Assembly (NCBI GenBank): GCA_011523615.1
Contig: WTGJ01000020.1
Location: forward strand, 129,511 to 193,510
Length of the DNA stretch: 64,000 nt
DNA from: Chloroflexota bacterium
GTDB taxonomy: Bacteria > Chloroflexota > Anaerolineae > Aggregatilineales > Phototrophicaceae
Direction of reading: 5' to 3'
In this document: positions 42,970 to 52,315 of the stretch, piece after piece
Position numbering within the stretch: the first letter of the stretch is position 1
Layout of the letters: every line of letters starts with the position of its first letter
Made by a program: the position numbers and the translations under genes
The notes under the pieces: model-generated
What the model was told of the DNA's origin: nothing
Seen by the model: only the letters and a program-made list of their open reading frames with translations
Database searches by the model: none

Positions 42970-43901
42970 TCCACTCTTTGCGCGAATCGGATGTGGTGGC
43001 CGTCGGTTCCTGGACCAATTTCGATCACCTGCTCGAGGTCACCAACCTACCAGCCCCTGGCGATACCGTGCAGATCCTCAGTCACATCGACGAAGTGGAG
43101 CGCGTCCATTTTGGCGGTTGCGCGCCCAATGTGGCGGTTGCGGCCGCGCGCCTGGGGATGCAATCCGCTTTGGTGAGCATCGTCGGCGATGATTTCGTCT
43201 CCCGTGGCTATTCCGCGCATCTCGATCAGTTGGGCGTGAACCGGCGGGGCGTGCAGATCATCCAGGGCGAACGCTGTGGGCATAGTTTCTTGTTTCGGGA
43301 TGACCGTGGGAATTCGGTCTGCATCTCGCACATTGGCGTCGCGGCAAGCCAGGAGAATTACCTGCCCGATGCCGATATCTTATCGGCCGCTGCCGTTGTG
43401 GTGATCACCTATCGGTTCGACCGCTTCACGCTGCGCGCGGCGGAATTGGCGCGCAACCACGGCGCACAGGTCATCATCAGCGGCGCCTTGTCGACGGCGC
43501 CGGAGTTGATCGCCGCCTTCGTCACGACGGCCGATGCCCTGGTCTGCACCGACCACGAGCTGGAGCAGGCACTCGCTTTGCTGGGCTGCCGTGAAATCGA
43601 AGAATTGATGGATATTGGCGTTTCGGCCATCATTCGTACCCGAGGACAAGCCGGCGCCCGCTGGCAGACCAAGATCCGCAGCGGAAGTTGCCCTGCCTAC
43701 CCGGCGAATCAAGTGATCGACCCGACCGGTGCAGGCGATGGCTTTGTCGCCGGTTTGGCGGCTGGTTTGGCGCAAGGGCAAGACCTCCCCGAAGCCATCC
43801 AACTGGGCAGCAGCGTCGCCAGTTTCGTGGTGGAAGCGGTGGGCTGCCAGACAGGGCTGCCGACCATGAAAGAAGCGTTGTTGCGCCTGTCGAATCAGTG
43901 A
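42966..43901 (+). CDS. PfkB-family carbohydrate kinase
   Basis: 311 residues. Early glycine pair in VHFGGCAPNVAVAAARLG (the substrate GG motif), and the C-terminal signature DPTGAGDGFVAGL with D252 and catalytic base D258. It phosphorylates a sugar or sugar-like alcohol with ATP; family members include ribokinase, fructokinase and 2-keto-3-deoxygluconate kinase. Position after an amidohydrolase that could be a lactonase makes a sugar-acid route plausible. It ends 21 bases from the convergent nitrilase gene. Confidence 0.9.
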   Translation: MIHSLRESDVVAVGSWTNFDHLLEVTNLPAPGDTVQILSHIDEVERVHFGGCAPNVAVAAARLGMQSALVSIVGDDFVSRGYSAHLDQLGVNRRGVQIIQGERCGHSFLFRDDRGNSVCISHIGVAASQENYLPDADILSAAAVVVITYRFDRFTLRAAELARNHGAQVIISGALSTAPELIAAFVTTADALVCTDHELEQALALLGCREIEELMDIGVSAIIRTRGQAGARWQTKIRSGSCPAYPANQVIDPTGAGDGFVAGLAAGLAQGQDLPEAIQLGSSVASFVVEAVGCQTGLPTMKEALLRLSNQ

Positions 43902-43922
43902 AACGTAGGTATTCCTACGAGA

Positions 43923-44825
43923 TCAAGTCAATACCGCTTGATCTTCCAACACGTCGCGCAATGCTTCGCGGATCAGATCTGGGCGACGGTCTTCTATAAT
44001 TAGACGGTTGAAATCTTTGATGAGGCCTTGCCCCATGCTGTCATCCAGGCATTCCACAAGGAACGGTTTTTCCAGGTCCACGCAGCGAGAAACAGCGCCC
44101 TGATCATGACCTGCGTCGGCCAGGATGATGCCATCGCGCCCGATGATGCAACTGCGGCCGAAGAGCATACCCGGTTTCCAGGGAATGCCATCGCGAACGC
44201 CAAAACTGGAGCTGACGAGAAAGATGCCCTGGTCCAGGGCGCGGGCACGCATCTGGATCTCGAAATAGATTTCACTGGGGCCGCTTTGCCAGCGCGGGTA
44301 AAACAGCACTTCCACACCTTTCATGGCGTAGATCATGGCGACTTCGGGAAAGTTGCAGTCATAACAGGTCATGATGCCGATGCGGCCGAAATCCAAGTCA
44401 AACACGGGGAAATCTTCGCCGGCCTGGATGTTGGGATAGATCAACTTTTCTGGCTGCGAGATGTGAGTTTTGTCATAACGGCCGATCTCTCGCCCCTGTC
44501 GATCCAAAAGAATTGCGCTGTTGTACAGACCGTCCTCACGTAATTCACCCACCGGCAGGATCAAATGCATGCCGTGCCGCGCTGCCAACTCGGCAAAGCG
44601 ATCCGTCAGTTCCGCCACGGCTGCGGTGGAAGCAGTATCCTCCAATGACAAAGAATGTCCTTCGACCTCAAAGATGTTGATCAATTCCGGCAATAGGACG
44701 ATATCCGGCCCTTCTCTGCCCTGTGCATCCGTGAGCTGCAGCGCGATTTCGATCATCTCCTCGTTGCGTAGGACTGCGTCCGGGCATGGCGGTTGGACGG
44801 TCGCCAATTTCACTTCTCGGGCCAC
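43923..44825 (-). CDS. Carbon-nitrogen hydrolase (nitrilase superfamily amidase)
   Basis: 300 residues from GTG at 44825 with AGGAGG six bases before it. The catalytic triad is Glu47 (LLPELI), Lys119 (YDKTHI) and Cys154 (MTCYDCNF). Members hydrolyse amides such as omega-amides, N-carbamoyl compounds or beta-ureidopropionate; motif SEIYFEIQMRARA matches the general group only. It is last in a minus-strand run after a peptide-type importer, so it may release ammonia from the imported amide. A hairpin separates it from the binding-protein gene. Confidence 0.9.
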   Translation of the reverse strand: MAREVKLATVQPPCPDAVLRNEEMIEIALQLTDAQGREGPDIVLLPELINIFEVEGHSLSLEDTASTAAVAELTDRFAELAARHGMHLILPVGELREDGLYNSAILLDRQGREIGRYDKTHISQPEKLIYPNIQAGEDFPVFDLDFGRIGIMTCYDCNFPEVAMIYAMKGVEVLFYPRWQSGPSEIYFEIQMRARALDQGIFLVSSSFGVRDGIPWKPGMLFGRSCIIGRDGIILADAGHDQGAVSRCVDLEKPFLVECLDDSMGQGLIKDFNRLIIEDRRPDLIREALRDVLEDQAVLT

Positions 44826-44859
44826 GGCTACCTCCTGAATATGGAAATGTATGGGTGAA

Positions 44860-44898
44860 ACACCGGGGCAACCTGAACCAGCCAGGCGCCCCGGGTGT
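44860..44898 (-). other. Hairpin between binding-protein and nitrilase genes
   Basis: GCCCCGGGTGT (44888-44898) and ACACCGGGGC (44860-44869) pair on either strand with one bulge, and CCTG/CAGG pair inside. It follows the binding-protein stop at 44915 and lacks a long T-run, so it may slow decay of upstream mRNA and lower nitrilase expression rather than end transcription. Confidence 0.5.
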
Positions 44899-44914
44899 GA
44901 ACGATTCCCCGAAA

Positions 44915-46486
44915 TTACATGGAGAGCCAGACGTCTTCGAGCTGACGATGGGCTTTATCCGGGAAGGGGACAAAGCCGTTGACTTCGTTGCGTGCGGCAA
45001 CCACGTGGTTCCGAGCATAGACCCAGGTAGCGGTCGGTTGGAATTCGGCGACAAGGATTTGGATATCACGCCAAATGGCCTTCCGCTCTTCTGGATCCGT
45101 GATCGCGGCGGCCGCTTGTACCATCGCGTCGAGCTCCTCCGAGCATGGTCCATAGTAAGTATGAGCCAGCGGTGAACTGCAGGCCAACAAGTTAAGAATG
45201 GATTCTGGCGTCGGCCCACCGATTTCCAGATTGGTCGTGAAGTGGAAATCTTCGTTCGTCAGGGCATCGACCCAGGCCGCACCACCTTCGTAGCCCACCA
45301 CTTCGCAATCGATACCGATGTCAATCATGTATTGTTGGAACAGCAGCGCGCCGTTCTTCATGATCGGCAAGGAATCGATGTAGACGGCGGTCATCGCGAA
45401 ACCATCCGGATGGCCGGCTTCTGCCAACAGGGAACGTGCCAGATCCGGGTCATATTGATAGTAGGGCAACTCGGAGGCGGGCACATGTAGATCTGCGAAA
45501 GCGGGTGTGATGACGCCAGAAACGGTGCCCAAACCAGCGCCCACCAGCTCCAACACTTCTTCACGGTTGATCGCAGATGAGATGGCACGACGTACCAGCA
45601 CATCATCCATCGGCGGCTTGTCACCATTGTAGCACCAGAAAATGCCACCATTGGCCGGCACTTCTAGCAACTGCAGATCCGGGTTGTCTACCAGCAGGGC
45701 ATAGTTGGTTGGGTCTTCCAGGGTGACGAAATGCGCATCACCAGCTCGCAAGGCGGCCAGCGCTGAGCTTTCCTCAGGGAAGTCTTGGGAAACGATGCCA
45801 TCGAGGTACGGTTTGCCTTCCTGCCAGTAGTTGTCGTTGCGGCTGAGGACCATTTCGATCTGCGGCCGCCAGTCTTCCAGCTTGAAGGGGCCGGTGCCGT
45901 TCACATTTCGGAGCAACCAGTCATCCCCCATATCGGCGCTGGAGGTGGGCAAGATGAAAGCCCAATCCTGCATCTGCGGGAAGATGGCGTTGGGTGCGGG
46001 GAGGTGGAAGCGGATCGTGTAATCGTCCACGATCTCAATGGAATCAATCTGCCCGATGCGGTTGATCCCCGGATGAGCCGTGTCCGGGTCCAGGATGATG
46101 CCGTAGCTATATTCCACATCGGCAGCGGTGAAATCCTCGCCATTGTGGAATTTGACACCCTGGCGCAGGTTGAATTCCCAGGTGGTGTCATCGACCTGAG
46201 ACCAGGAAGTCGCCAGTTTGGGAACGGCATTGAGCGTCGGCCCGGTCGTTACCAAGGGCTCGTAAAAACGAGGGAGCGTGATCTGCCCGGCTTCCAGGTT
46301 CAAAGAAGTCTTCGGGTCCAGATCTTCCACCGAGTACGTGCGTGCCTCGATCAAGACACCGCCGTGCTGCGGATCCTGAGCGAAAACCTGCCAGGCTGGG
46401 AGGGGCAGCGTACTCGCCGCGCCGGTGATGCCCGCCAGTTTCAAGAACTGCCGACGCGATAGCCCTCCCCGATTCAATTTGTTCAT
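44915..46486 (-). CDS. Peptide/nickel-type ABC transporter substrate-binding protein (SBP_bac_5)
   Basis: 523 residues. The N-terminus has a twin-arginine motif (SRRQFLK) and hydrophobic stretch ending before AQDPQHGG, so it may be exported folded. Family signature segments: ARTYSVEDLDPKTS, TWEFNLRQGVKFHNGEDFTAADVEYSY (broadly conserved in DppA/OppA) and DPELARSLL-like RSLLAEAGHPDG. Binds a peptide, opine or similar amide-containing ligand outside the cell. It follows its two permeases by 78 bp. ATPases for this importer are not in the window. Confidence 0.92.
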   Translation of the reverse strand: MNKLNRGGLSRRQFLKLAGITGAASTLPLPAWQVFAQDPQHGGVLIEARTYSVEDLDPKTSLNLEAGQITLPRFYEPLVTTGPTLNAVPKLATSWSQVDDTTWEFNLRQGVKFHNGEDFTAADVEYSYGIILDPDTAHPGINRIGQIDSIEIVDDYTIRFHLPAPNAIFPQMQDWAFILPTSSADMGDDWLLRNVNGTGPFKLEDWRPQIEMVLSRNDNYWQEGKPYLDGIVSQDFPEESSALAALRAGDAHFVTLEDPTNYALLVDNPDLQLLEVPANGGIFWCYNGDKPPMDDVLVRRAISSAINREEVLELVGAGLGTVSGVITPAFADLHVPASELPYYQYDPDLARSLLAEAGHPDGFAMTAVYIDSLPIMKNGALLFQQYMIDIGIDCEVVGYEGGAAWVDALTNEDFHFTTNLEIGGPTPESILNLLACSSPLAHTYYGPCSEELDAMVQAAAAITDPEERKAIWRDIQILVAEFQPTATWVYARNHVVAARNEVNGFVPFPDKAHRQLEDVWLSM

Positions 46487-46564
46487 GATTTGGCCTCACT
46501 TCCACTATTCGAACGATGGTACCGCTGAAGTTCTTCGAAATGTAACGCATCACACCAATAATTG

Positions 46565-47455
46565 CTAATCTCTGCCGCGAATCGTCGGATCCAGGGCATC
46601 TCTCATGCCATCACCCGCCAGGTTGAAGGCGAGCACCATGATCATGATGGCCAACCCAGGGAAGAAAGAGAACCATGGCGCGAGTTCCAGGACTTCGCGT
46701 CCTTCGCTTAACATTCTTCCGAGTGAAGGCTCTGGCGGTTGGACGCCTAAACCGACAAAGCCAAGGGCGGCTTCGATCAAGATCGCGTAAGAAATGCTCA
46801 ACGTCGATTGCACCAGGGCGATCGGGATCACGTTGGGGGCGATTTCCCGAAACAATATCCGTGGATGGTGCGCGCCGAGCGCAACACTGGCCTCGACATA
46901 GGGTTTTGCCCGCTCGACCAGCGTCGGCGCCCGCGTCAACCGCGCGAAAAAGGGGACATTGACGATGCCAATCGCCAGAATTGGGTTGATCAAACCCGCC
47001 CCCAAAACGCCGGAAAGTGCAATCGCCAATAACAACGTTGGGATGCCGAACAGCATATCCAACAAGCGGGACAAAGCCATGTCTACGCGGCCTCCTAGAT
47101 AACCCGAAATCAGTCCCAACACCACCCCCATAGCACCTCCCCAGCTCACCGAAACGATGCTGACCCACAGTGAGATGCGGATGCCAAAGAGCAGGCGGCT
47201 GAAGGTATCACGACCCAGGTTATCTGCGCCAAAGGGATGGGCCGCGCTGGGTGAGGCGAAACGCGAACGGATGTTCACCTCATCCGCCGCATAGGGCGCA
47301 ATCTGCTCCGCAAAAACAGCCAACAGAACGAAAATGAATACCAGGAATAGACCGATCACCACCAGACGATTGCGCAGGATTTCCCGCAGGAAATCGGCCA
47401 GCCAGTTACGGGCAACCCAACCGCTGCCCAACTCTCCCTCGTGGGCTGAGCTCAT
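46565..47455 (-). CDS. Dipeptide-type ABC transporter permease (DppC-like)
   Basis: 296 residues. N-terminal helix after a cytoplasmic tail, then the OppC/DppC segments HPFGADNLGRDTFSRLL, a central DMLFGIPTLLLAIAL and the EAA loop YVEASVALGAHHPRILFREIAPN. The ATG at 47455 overlaps the DppB-like stop (ATGA, 47452-47455). It pairs with DppB to form the channel for the binding protein encoded next. Confidence 0.93.
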   Translation of the reverse strand: MSSAHEGELGSGWVARNWLADFLREILRNRLVVIGLFLVFIFVLLAVFAEQIAPYAADEVNIRSRFASPSAAHPFGADNLGRDTFSRLLFGIRISLWVSIVSVSWGGAMGVVLGLISGYLGGRVDMALSRLLDMLFGIPTLLLAIALSGVLGAGLINPILAIGIVNVPFFARLTRAPTLVERAKPYVEASVALGAHHPRILFREIAPNVIPIALVQSTLSISYAILIEAALGFVGLGVQPPEPSLGRMLSEGREVLELAPWFSFFPGLAIMIMVLAFNLAGDGMRDALDPTIRGRD

Positions 47456-48411
47456 GCCTCACCCCCATAGCGGATGCGCGGGTTCAGGTAGGCATATAGC
47501 AAGTCGATCAGAAAATTGAGGCAGATGAATACCGTACTCGTCAGCAAGAGGGTGGCTTGAATGGTTGGGAAATCACGCGTTTGGATGGAACTCAGGATCA
47601 ATCGCCCCAGGCCAGGTAGGGTGAAAACCGCTTCTACAGGAACCGCGCCACCGATCAAGTACCCAGTCATCAAGCCAATGATCGTCACGATGCTGATGAG
47701 CGAATTGCGCAGCACGTGCCTGGCAATGACGGATCTTTCCTGAAGCCCCTTGGAACGGGCGGTACGCACATAATCGCGATGCAGCTCCTCCAGCACGCTG
47801 GAGCGAGTCAAGCGCATCACATTGGCGATATTTATCGTGCCCAGGGCGATGGCGGGCAGGATGAACGTCGCCAGGTTCTGGATGGGATCTTTCCATGGCG
47901 GCACAAAGCGGATGGGTGGGAACCAGTTGAACACGGTCAGGGCGATCAGGATCATCATCGCCCCTTGCCAGAAATCCGGCAAACCCAGCGCCGTGAAGGA
48001 GAGGACGCGACCGATATTATCGAACCAGCTGTTGCGCTTGATGGCCGAGATAGCCCCGAGGGGAACACCGATCACCACGGTGATGAGCATCGCCAGGGCA
48101 GTCAGTTCGATGGTGACCGGCAGGCTCTCAGCAATGAGCTCGCGGACCGGCACATTGTTGCGCCAGGAAGTACCCAGATTTCCCTGCAGGATTGAGGAAA
48201 GCCAGTTAAGGTACTGCACCGGAACCGGTTGATCCAAGCCATAGCGCTCTTCCATCTCGGCGATGAGCGCCGGGCTGCGATTGGCGAAGATCGATAATTT
48301 GGTATCGATGATGTCGCCGGGCAATACGTGAACGAGCAAGAACACCAGGATCGAAACGCCGATCAGCGTCAGCAGCGTGATCAACGAACGGCGCGCGATG
48401 TACCCTGTCAT
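47452..48411 (-). CDS. Dipeptide-type ABC transporter permease (DppB-like)
   Basis: 319 residues beginning MTGYIARRSLITLLTLIGVS, the standard DppB/OppB start, with six helices and the EAA loop YVRTARSKGLQERSVIARHVLRN. The upstream M20 gene ends 97 bp before it; this spacer holds a hairpin (TTCAGG at 48430-48435 and CCTGAA at 48447-48452) and no clear promoter, so one transcript from the dehydrogenase through to the nitrilase is plausible. Confidence 0.93.
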   Translation of the reverse strand: MTGYIARRSLITLLTLIGVSILVFLLVHVLPGDIIDTKLSIFANRSPALIAEMEERYGLDQPVPVQYLNWLSSILQGNLGTSWRNNVPVRELIAESLPVTIELTALAMLITVVIGVPLGAISAIKRNSWFDNIGRVLSFTALGLPDFWQGAMMILIALTVFNWFPPIRFVPPWKDPIQNLATFILPAIALGTINIANVMRLTRSSVLEELHRDYVRTARSKGLQERSVIARHVLRNSLISIVTIIGLMTGYLIGGAVPVEAVFTLPGLGRLILSSIQTRDFPTIQATLLLTSTVFICLNFLIDLLYAYLNPRIRYGGEA

Positions 48412-48508
48412 GCAACTCCGATCCGGCTTTTCAGGAATCCGATACCCCTGAAGTTAACCAGCCTGCCGGCGAATCCGCAAATTCATTGGCGCAGGGCAAA
48501 CATCGCTT

Positions 48509-49753
48509 TCAACGCGCCAAGTAATCGGCAATCAAGAGCGCATAGATTTGCGCCGCCTCAACCAGGGCCTCGATCGCTACATATTCATTCGGTCGGTGGC
48601 AATTGGGCAGGCGACCCGGGCCAAACGCCGGTATGGTGGGAATATCCGCGTAGCCCTGCCACCAGATCGCATCCGTGCCGCCGGGGAAATAACCCAGTGG
48701 TGGAGCTTCTGTCAGGATGGCCGCAGCCGCCCGCGCCGTCGCCAGAACCAGAGGATGGTCGGCGGCGATGGCCGTCGGCGGCGTCCAGGCGACGGGACCG
48801 TCTTCATAATGCCAGGATACCGCTGCCTCGGGGTAGATTGCGCGGAATTCGGCCAGCGCACGTTCGATGTCCGCGGACATTTGTTCCTGCGTCATGCCCG
48901 GCAAGGTGCGGATATCGCTGCTGATGGTGGCCTCGCCGGCGATTTTCGCCAGTCCCGCCCCGCCGCGGAATTGCGTGCCCAGGTTCACGGTGGGCCCCAC
49001 CGGACACAATTCGTTCGCGGGATAATTCAGCTGCAAGCGCTCCTGCAGAAACACCAGCAGTTGGCTGGCCGCCAGATTCGCGTTGACCACCGGGATGCGG
49101 TCGCTGATGCTGCTGTGCGTCTGGGTGCCTTGGATCTGAAAATGAAAGCAGGTCACACCGCGTGAAATGAGCGGCAACATCTCCCAGTTCTGCGTGATGC
49201 CACATGGCTCGGCGATGAGGCAAGCATCGGCGCGCAAACCCAGATCCTGGACCAGGTAGCGCGGCCCATGGAGGGCGCCGGCTTCTTCATCGGCGGTGAG
49301 CGCCAGCAACACTTTGCCGCAGATTCGATCGCCCAAACAATGCAGAGCCGCCGCCAAGCCATAGACCAAAGCAGCATCGGGCCCCTTCATATCGGCAGCA
49401 CCCAAACCATACAGCTTGCCTTCACGGATTTCGCCGACGTAGGGATCGCTCTCCCAATCGGACAGGGGATCCGGCGGTTTGGTATCCAGGTGCCCATTCA
49501 AGAGCAGAGTCGGACCATCCAGGCCGGTATCGTAGGTGCAGACCAGGTTGGCCCGCTGGTCGGTGGGCTCATGGATTTCGATCGCCTGCAGACCGAGCTG
49601 GCGCAGCGCTTCCGCCGCGATTTCCGCCGCCGCCCGTTCCAAACCAGGGGGGTTGGGGGTAGGTGTGGCGATCAATTGCTGGGCCAGGGCAATCATTTCC
49701 CCCTGCCGCTGCAGGATGAAATCGCGAACCCGTCCGACCGCTGCTTCATTCAT
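48509..49753 (-). CDS. M20 family deacylase/dipeptidase (ArgE/DapE/ACY1-like)
   Basis: 414 residues from the ATG at 49753 (AGGAGG upstream), not the longer frame, which lies inside the dehydrogenase gene. Metal ligands and base: H88 and D90 in LNGHLDTKPP, D121 in GAADMKGP, the E156-E157 pair in ADEEAG, then AEP. The late FPGGTDAIWWQ and CHRPNEYV carry the last histidine. It removes an acyl group from an N-acyl amino acid or splits a dipeptide in the cytoplasm. Overlaps the dehydrogenase stop by 4 bp. Confidence 0.92.
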   Translation of the reverse strand: MNEAAVGRVRDFILQRQGEMIALAQQLIATPTPNPPGLERAAAEIAAEALRQLGLQAIEIHEPTDQRANLVCTYDTGLDGPTLLLNGHLDTKPPDPLSDWESDPYVGEIREGKLYGLGAADMKGPDAALVYGLAAALHCLGDRICGKVLLALTADEEAGALHGPRYLVQDLGLRADACLIAEPCGITQNWEMLPLISRGVTCFHFQIQGTQTHSSISDRIPVVNANLAASQLLVFLQERLQLNYPANELCPVGPTVNLGTQFRGGAGLAKIAGEATISSDIRTLPGMTQEQMSADIERALAEFRAIYPEAAVSWHYEDGPVAWTPPTAIAADHPLVLATARAAAAILTEAPPLGYFPGGTDAIWWQGYADIPTIPAFGPGRLPNCHRPNEYVAIEALVEAAQIYALLIADYLAR

Positions 49754-50757
49754 TCGATCTCCTCCTCTAGTCGGATGGGCCGTCCCTCTTCCGCGCTGCG
49801 GATCAAGGCACGGGCGACCTGCAAACCACGGTAGGCGTCTTCCGGATCCAGCACCGTCAATGGTCGGCCTTCGCTGACGCATTGGACAAAGTACATGATT
49901 TCATCACGCAGGGCGCCCGTCACCGTCCCATGCACCACCGGCCAATAGCTGGTATCCGGCACTTCGACCCGTTCGCTCCAAACCTGGTAACTGTTGCCGG
50001 GTACTTCGGCCAAAGCCGTTCCCTCGGTACCCACCACCTCCAGCAAGCAATGACCGCGCCAGGGCGTCGCATCCGGCAGGTTCCAATTCGATTCGATGAC
50101 GCCCAAGGAGCCATCCTCCATCGTGATGATGCCCCAAAACACGTCGTCCCCCTGGCCGGAAACGCTCAGGGATTTCAGATATACCTCTACCGGGCGCAAG
50201 CCTTCATAGAACCAGAGGATTAAGTCGATGTCATGCACGCTGGTGGTGTACAGGCGGTTGGCAAAACGGTAGATGGGTATCTGCGAACGGACCACATTGC
50301 GCCGGCCATAGATGCTAAAAACCCGCCCCAGCTGCCCGCTCGCAATGCGCGCTTTGACATCCGCGCTGGCGGCATCGAATCGCAGCAGGTGTCCCACTTG
50401 CAATCGGCGACCCAGTCGTTCCGCCTCATCGATCAAGGTGCGCGCATCGGCGACATCGGGGCAGAGCGGTTTCTCGACGAAGATGTCGACGCCACGCTGG
50501 ATCGCAGCCATGGCGGGTTCGAAGTGATGGACATCCGGCGTCACAATGTGCAAAGCATCCAGCTTTACCTCAGCCAACATTTCTCGCCAGTCAATGAAGA
50601 CATGCCGAACGCCGTAATGAGAAGCCAGGTTTCGGGCACGTTCCTCATCAATGTCACATATGGCGACCAGATCCACGGATGCGGCATGGGCGAGCACATC
50701 CAGGTGGCGCGCACCAAAATCACCGACACCGATCAACGCGCTACGAATTTGACTCAT
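49750..50757 (-). CDS. Gfo/Idh/MocA-family oxidoreductase
   Basis: 335 residues. The N-terminal Rossmann domain begins SALIGVGDFGARHLDVL, the EKPLCP motif (lysine for catalysis) is near residue 95, and the C-terminal beta-sheet domain includes the VHDIDLILWFYEG histidine-aspartate segment. NAD(P)-dependent oxidation or reduction of a sugar, inositol or related compound. First gene of the minus-strand run that continues with the M20 enzyme and importer. It is transcribed divergently from amt across 119 bp. Confidence 0.92.
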   Translation of the reverse strand: MSQIRSALIGVGDFGARHLDVLAHAASVDLVAICDIDEERARNLASHYGVRHVFIDWREMLAEVKLDALHIVTPDVHHFEPAMAAIQRGVDIFVEKPLCPDVADARTLIDEAERLGRRLQVGHLLRFDAASADVKARIASGQLGRVFSIYGRRNVVRSQIPIYRFANRLYTTSVHDIDLILWFYEGLRPVEVYLKSLSVSGQGDDVFWGIITMEDGSLGVIESNWNLPDATPWRGHCLLEVVGTEGTALAEVPGNSYQVWSERVEVPDTSYWPVVHGTVTGALRDEIMYFVQCVSEGRPLTVLDPEDAYRGLQVARALIRSAEEGRPIRLEEEIE

Positions 50758-50807
50758 GGCTGGCTCTCCTCATCAGCGAAATGTCGGCAGGCTCGAACCC
50801 GCCTCAA

Positions 50808-50845
50808 TTGCAGATTGCGGCATATTCGTTATTCTAACTTATGAT
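50808..50845 (+). promoter_or_regulatory. Candidate promoter region of amt
   Basis: Two overlapping choices: TTGCAG (50808-50813) with TATTCT (50830-50835) at 16 bp, or a TATGAT (50840-50845) with TTGCGG (50815-50820) at 19 bp. I cannot decide between them. Confidence 0.4.
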
Positions 50846-50876
50846 CCAATGAGTTGCAGATAGCAGAGGGGGGAAT

Positions 50877-52286
50877 ATGCATCGCAAACGAACCGGATTC
50901 ACCTTGCTCATTTTGTTCATCCTCGCCTACCTGCTGGGTAGCCTGGTCGTGGGCGTGGCTGTGGGCAATCCCGGTGCGGAATGGCTTGCACAAAGCGATG
51001 ATGAAGCAGAAGAAGTGGCCGCAGACGATGGCGAAGAGGCCGCTGTGGCCAGCAATCTCGATACCGTGTGGATCCTCATCGCTGGCTTTTTGGTGTTCTT
51101 CATGCAGGCGGGTTTCGCGCTCGTGGAAGCCGGCTTCGTTCGCGCCAGAAATGTCGTGAACATCTTCATGAAGAATTTGTTTGATCTATCGGTGGGCGCG
51201 ATCGCCTACTGGTTGATCGGTTTCGGCATCATGTTCGGGGCCGGCAACCAATTCTTTGGCACCGAGTGGTTCATGTTGAACGGTCTGCCGGAGATTTACC
51301 CCGATCTGACCATCCCCAGTTATGCCTTTTTCTTCTTCCAGTTTGCCTTCGCAGCAACCGCAGCGACCATCGCCGCCGGCGCTATGGCCGGCAGGACCGA
51401 TTTCGGTGGCTACCTGCTGTGCAGCATCATCGTTACGGTGATCGTCTATCCGGTGGTCGGGCACTGGGTCTGGGGCGGCGGCTGGTTGGCGGAGATGGGC
51501 TTCGCGGATTTCGCCGGTTCCACCGTCGTGCATTCCACCGGTGCCTGGGTTGGCCTGATGGGTGCGTTGGCCATCGGGCCGCGGCAGAATCGCTTCGGCG
51601 CCCACGGTTCCCCCATCCCCGGCCACAGCATGACCCTCGTCGGGCTCGGCACCTTCATCCTCTGGCTGGGTTGGTTTGGCTTCAACCCGGGCAGCCAGCT
51701 GGATGCCGACGCCGCCAGCATCGCGCACATTACCGTGACCACCAATTTGGCCGCCGCTGCTGGCGCGCTCTCTGCCCTGTTCCTCGGTTGGTACCTGGTC
51801 GGCAAACCGCAATTGCCCTGGGGTTTGAATGGTGCGCTGGCCGGCCTGGTTTCCATCACCGCCGGCACTAATGCCGTCACCCCTTTGGAAGCGGTGATCA
51901 TCGGCGCAATCGGCGGCATTGTGATGTTTTACGGGGTGAATTACCTGGAAAGCCGCGAAGTCGATGACGTGGTCGGCGCCATCTCCGTGCACGGTTTCTG
52001 CGGGGTATGGGGGACACTGGCGGTCGGCATCTTTGCCGCGGAGTCGGGTCTGCTTCATGGCGGTGGGCTAGATCAATTGGTCACCCAAATCATCGGCGTG
52101 GCAGCCGTCGCTGTTTTCGTCCTGGCCGCATCCTGGGTGATGTTCAGGATCATCCAAGCTACGGTGGGCATCCGCGCGCCGGCTGATGCTGAAATCTTCG
52201 GCCTCGACATTTACGAACATGGTCTGGTCGCTTACCCCGAATTCACCAATTCGCCCAGCGAACCGACGCCACCACCACCCCAGTAA
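50877..52286 (+). CDS. amt: Ammonium transporter
   Basis: 469 residues. An N-terminal helix (LLILFILAYLLGSLVVGVAV) followed by an acidic stretch (DDEAEEVAADDGEE) looks like a cleavable or extra segment before the eleven-helix Amt core that starts at LDTVWILIAGFLVFFMQAG. The twin channel histidines are H219 (VVHSTGAWVG) and H372 (VHGFCGVWGT). It conducts ammonium inward across the membrane. GGGGGG before the ATG serves as ribosome-binding site. Its stop is 29 bp before glnK, the usual partner, which normally plugs the channel when nitrogen is plentiful. Confidence 0.95.
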   Translation: MHRKRTGFTLLILFILAYLLGSLVVGVAVGNPGAEWLAQSDDEAEEVAADDGEEAAVASNLDTVWILIAGFLVFFMQAGFALVEAGFVRARNVVNIFMKNLFDLSVGAIAYWLIGFGIMFGAGNQFFGTEWFMLNGLPEIYPDLTIPSYAFFFFQFAFAATAATIAAGAMAGRTDFGGYLLCSIIVTVIVYPVVGHWVWGGGWLAEMGFADFAGSTVVHSTGAWVGLMGALAIGPRQNRFGAHGSPIPGHSMTLVGLGTFILWLGWFGFNPGSQLDADAASIAHITVTTNLAAAAGALSALFLGWYLVGKPQLPWGLNGALAGLVSITAGTNAVTPLEAVIIGAIGGIVMFYGVNYLESREVDDVVGAISVHGFCGVWGTLAVGIFAAESGLLHGGGLDQLVTQIIGVAAVAVFVLAASWVMFRIIQATVGIRAPADAEIFGLDIYEHGLVAYPEFTNSPSEPTPPPPQ

Positions 52287-52315
52287 GATTCATTGGACGG
52301 AAGGAGAAACACCTG

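Noticed and set aside
51186-52058. 290-residue frame opposite amt
   Set aside because: Same reason: mirror of a hydrophobic protein, no motifs.
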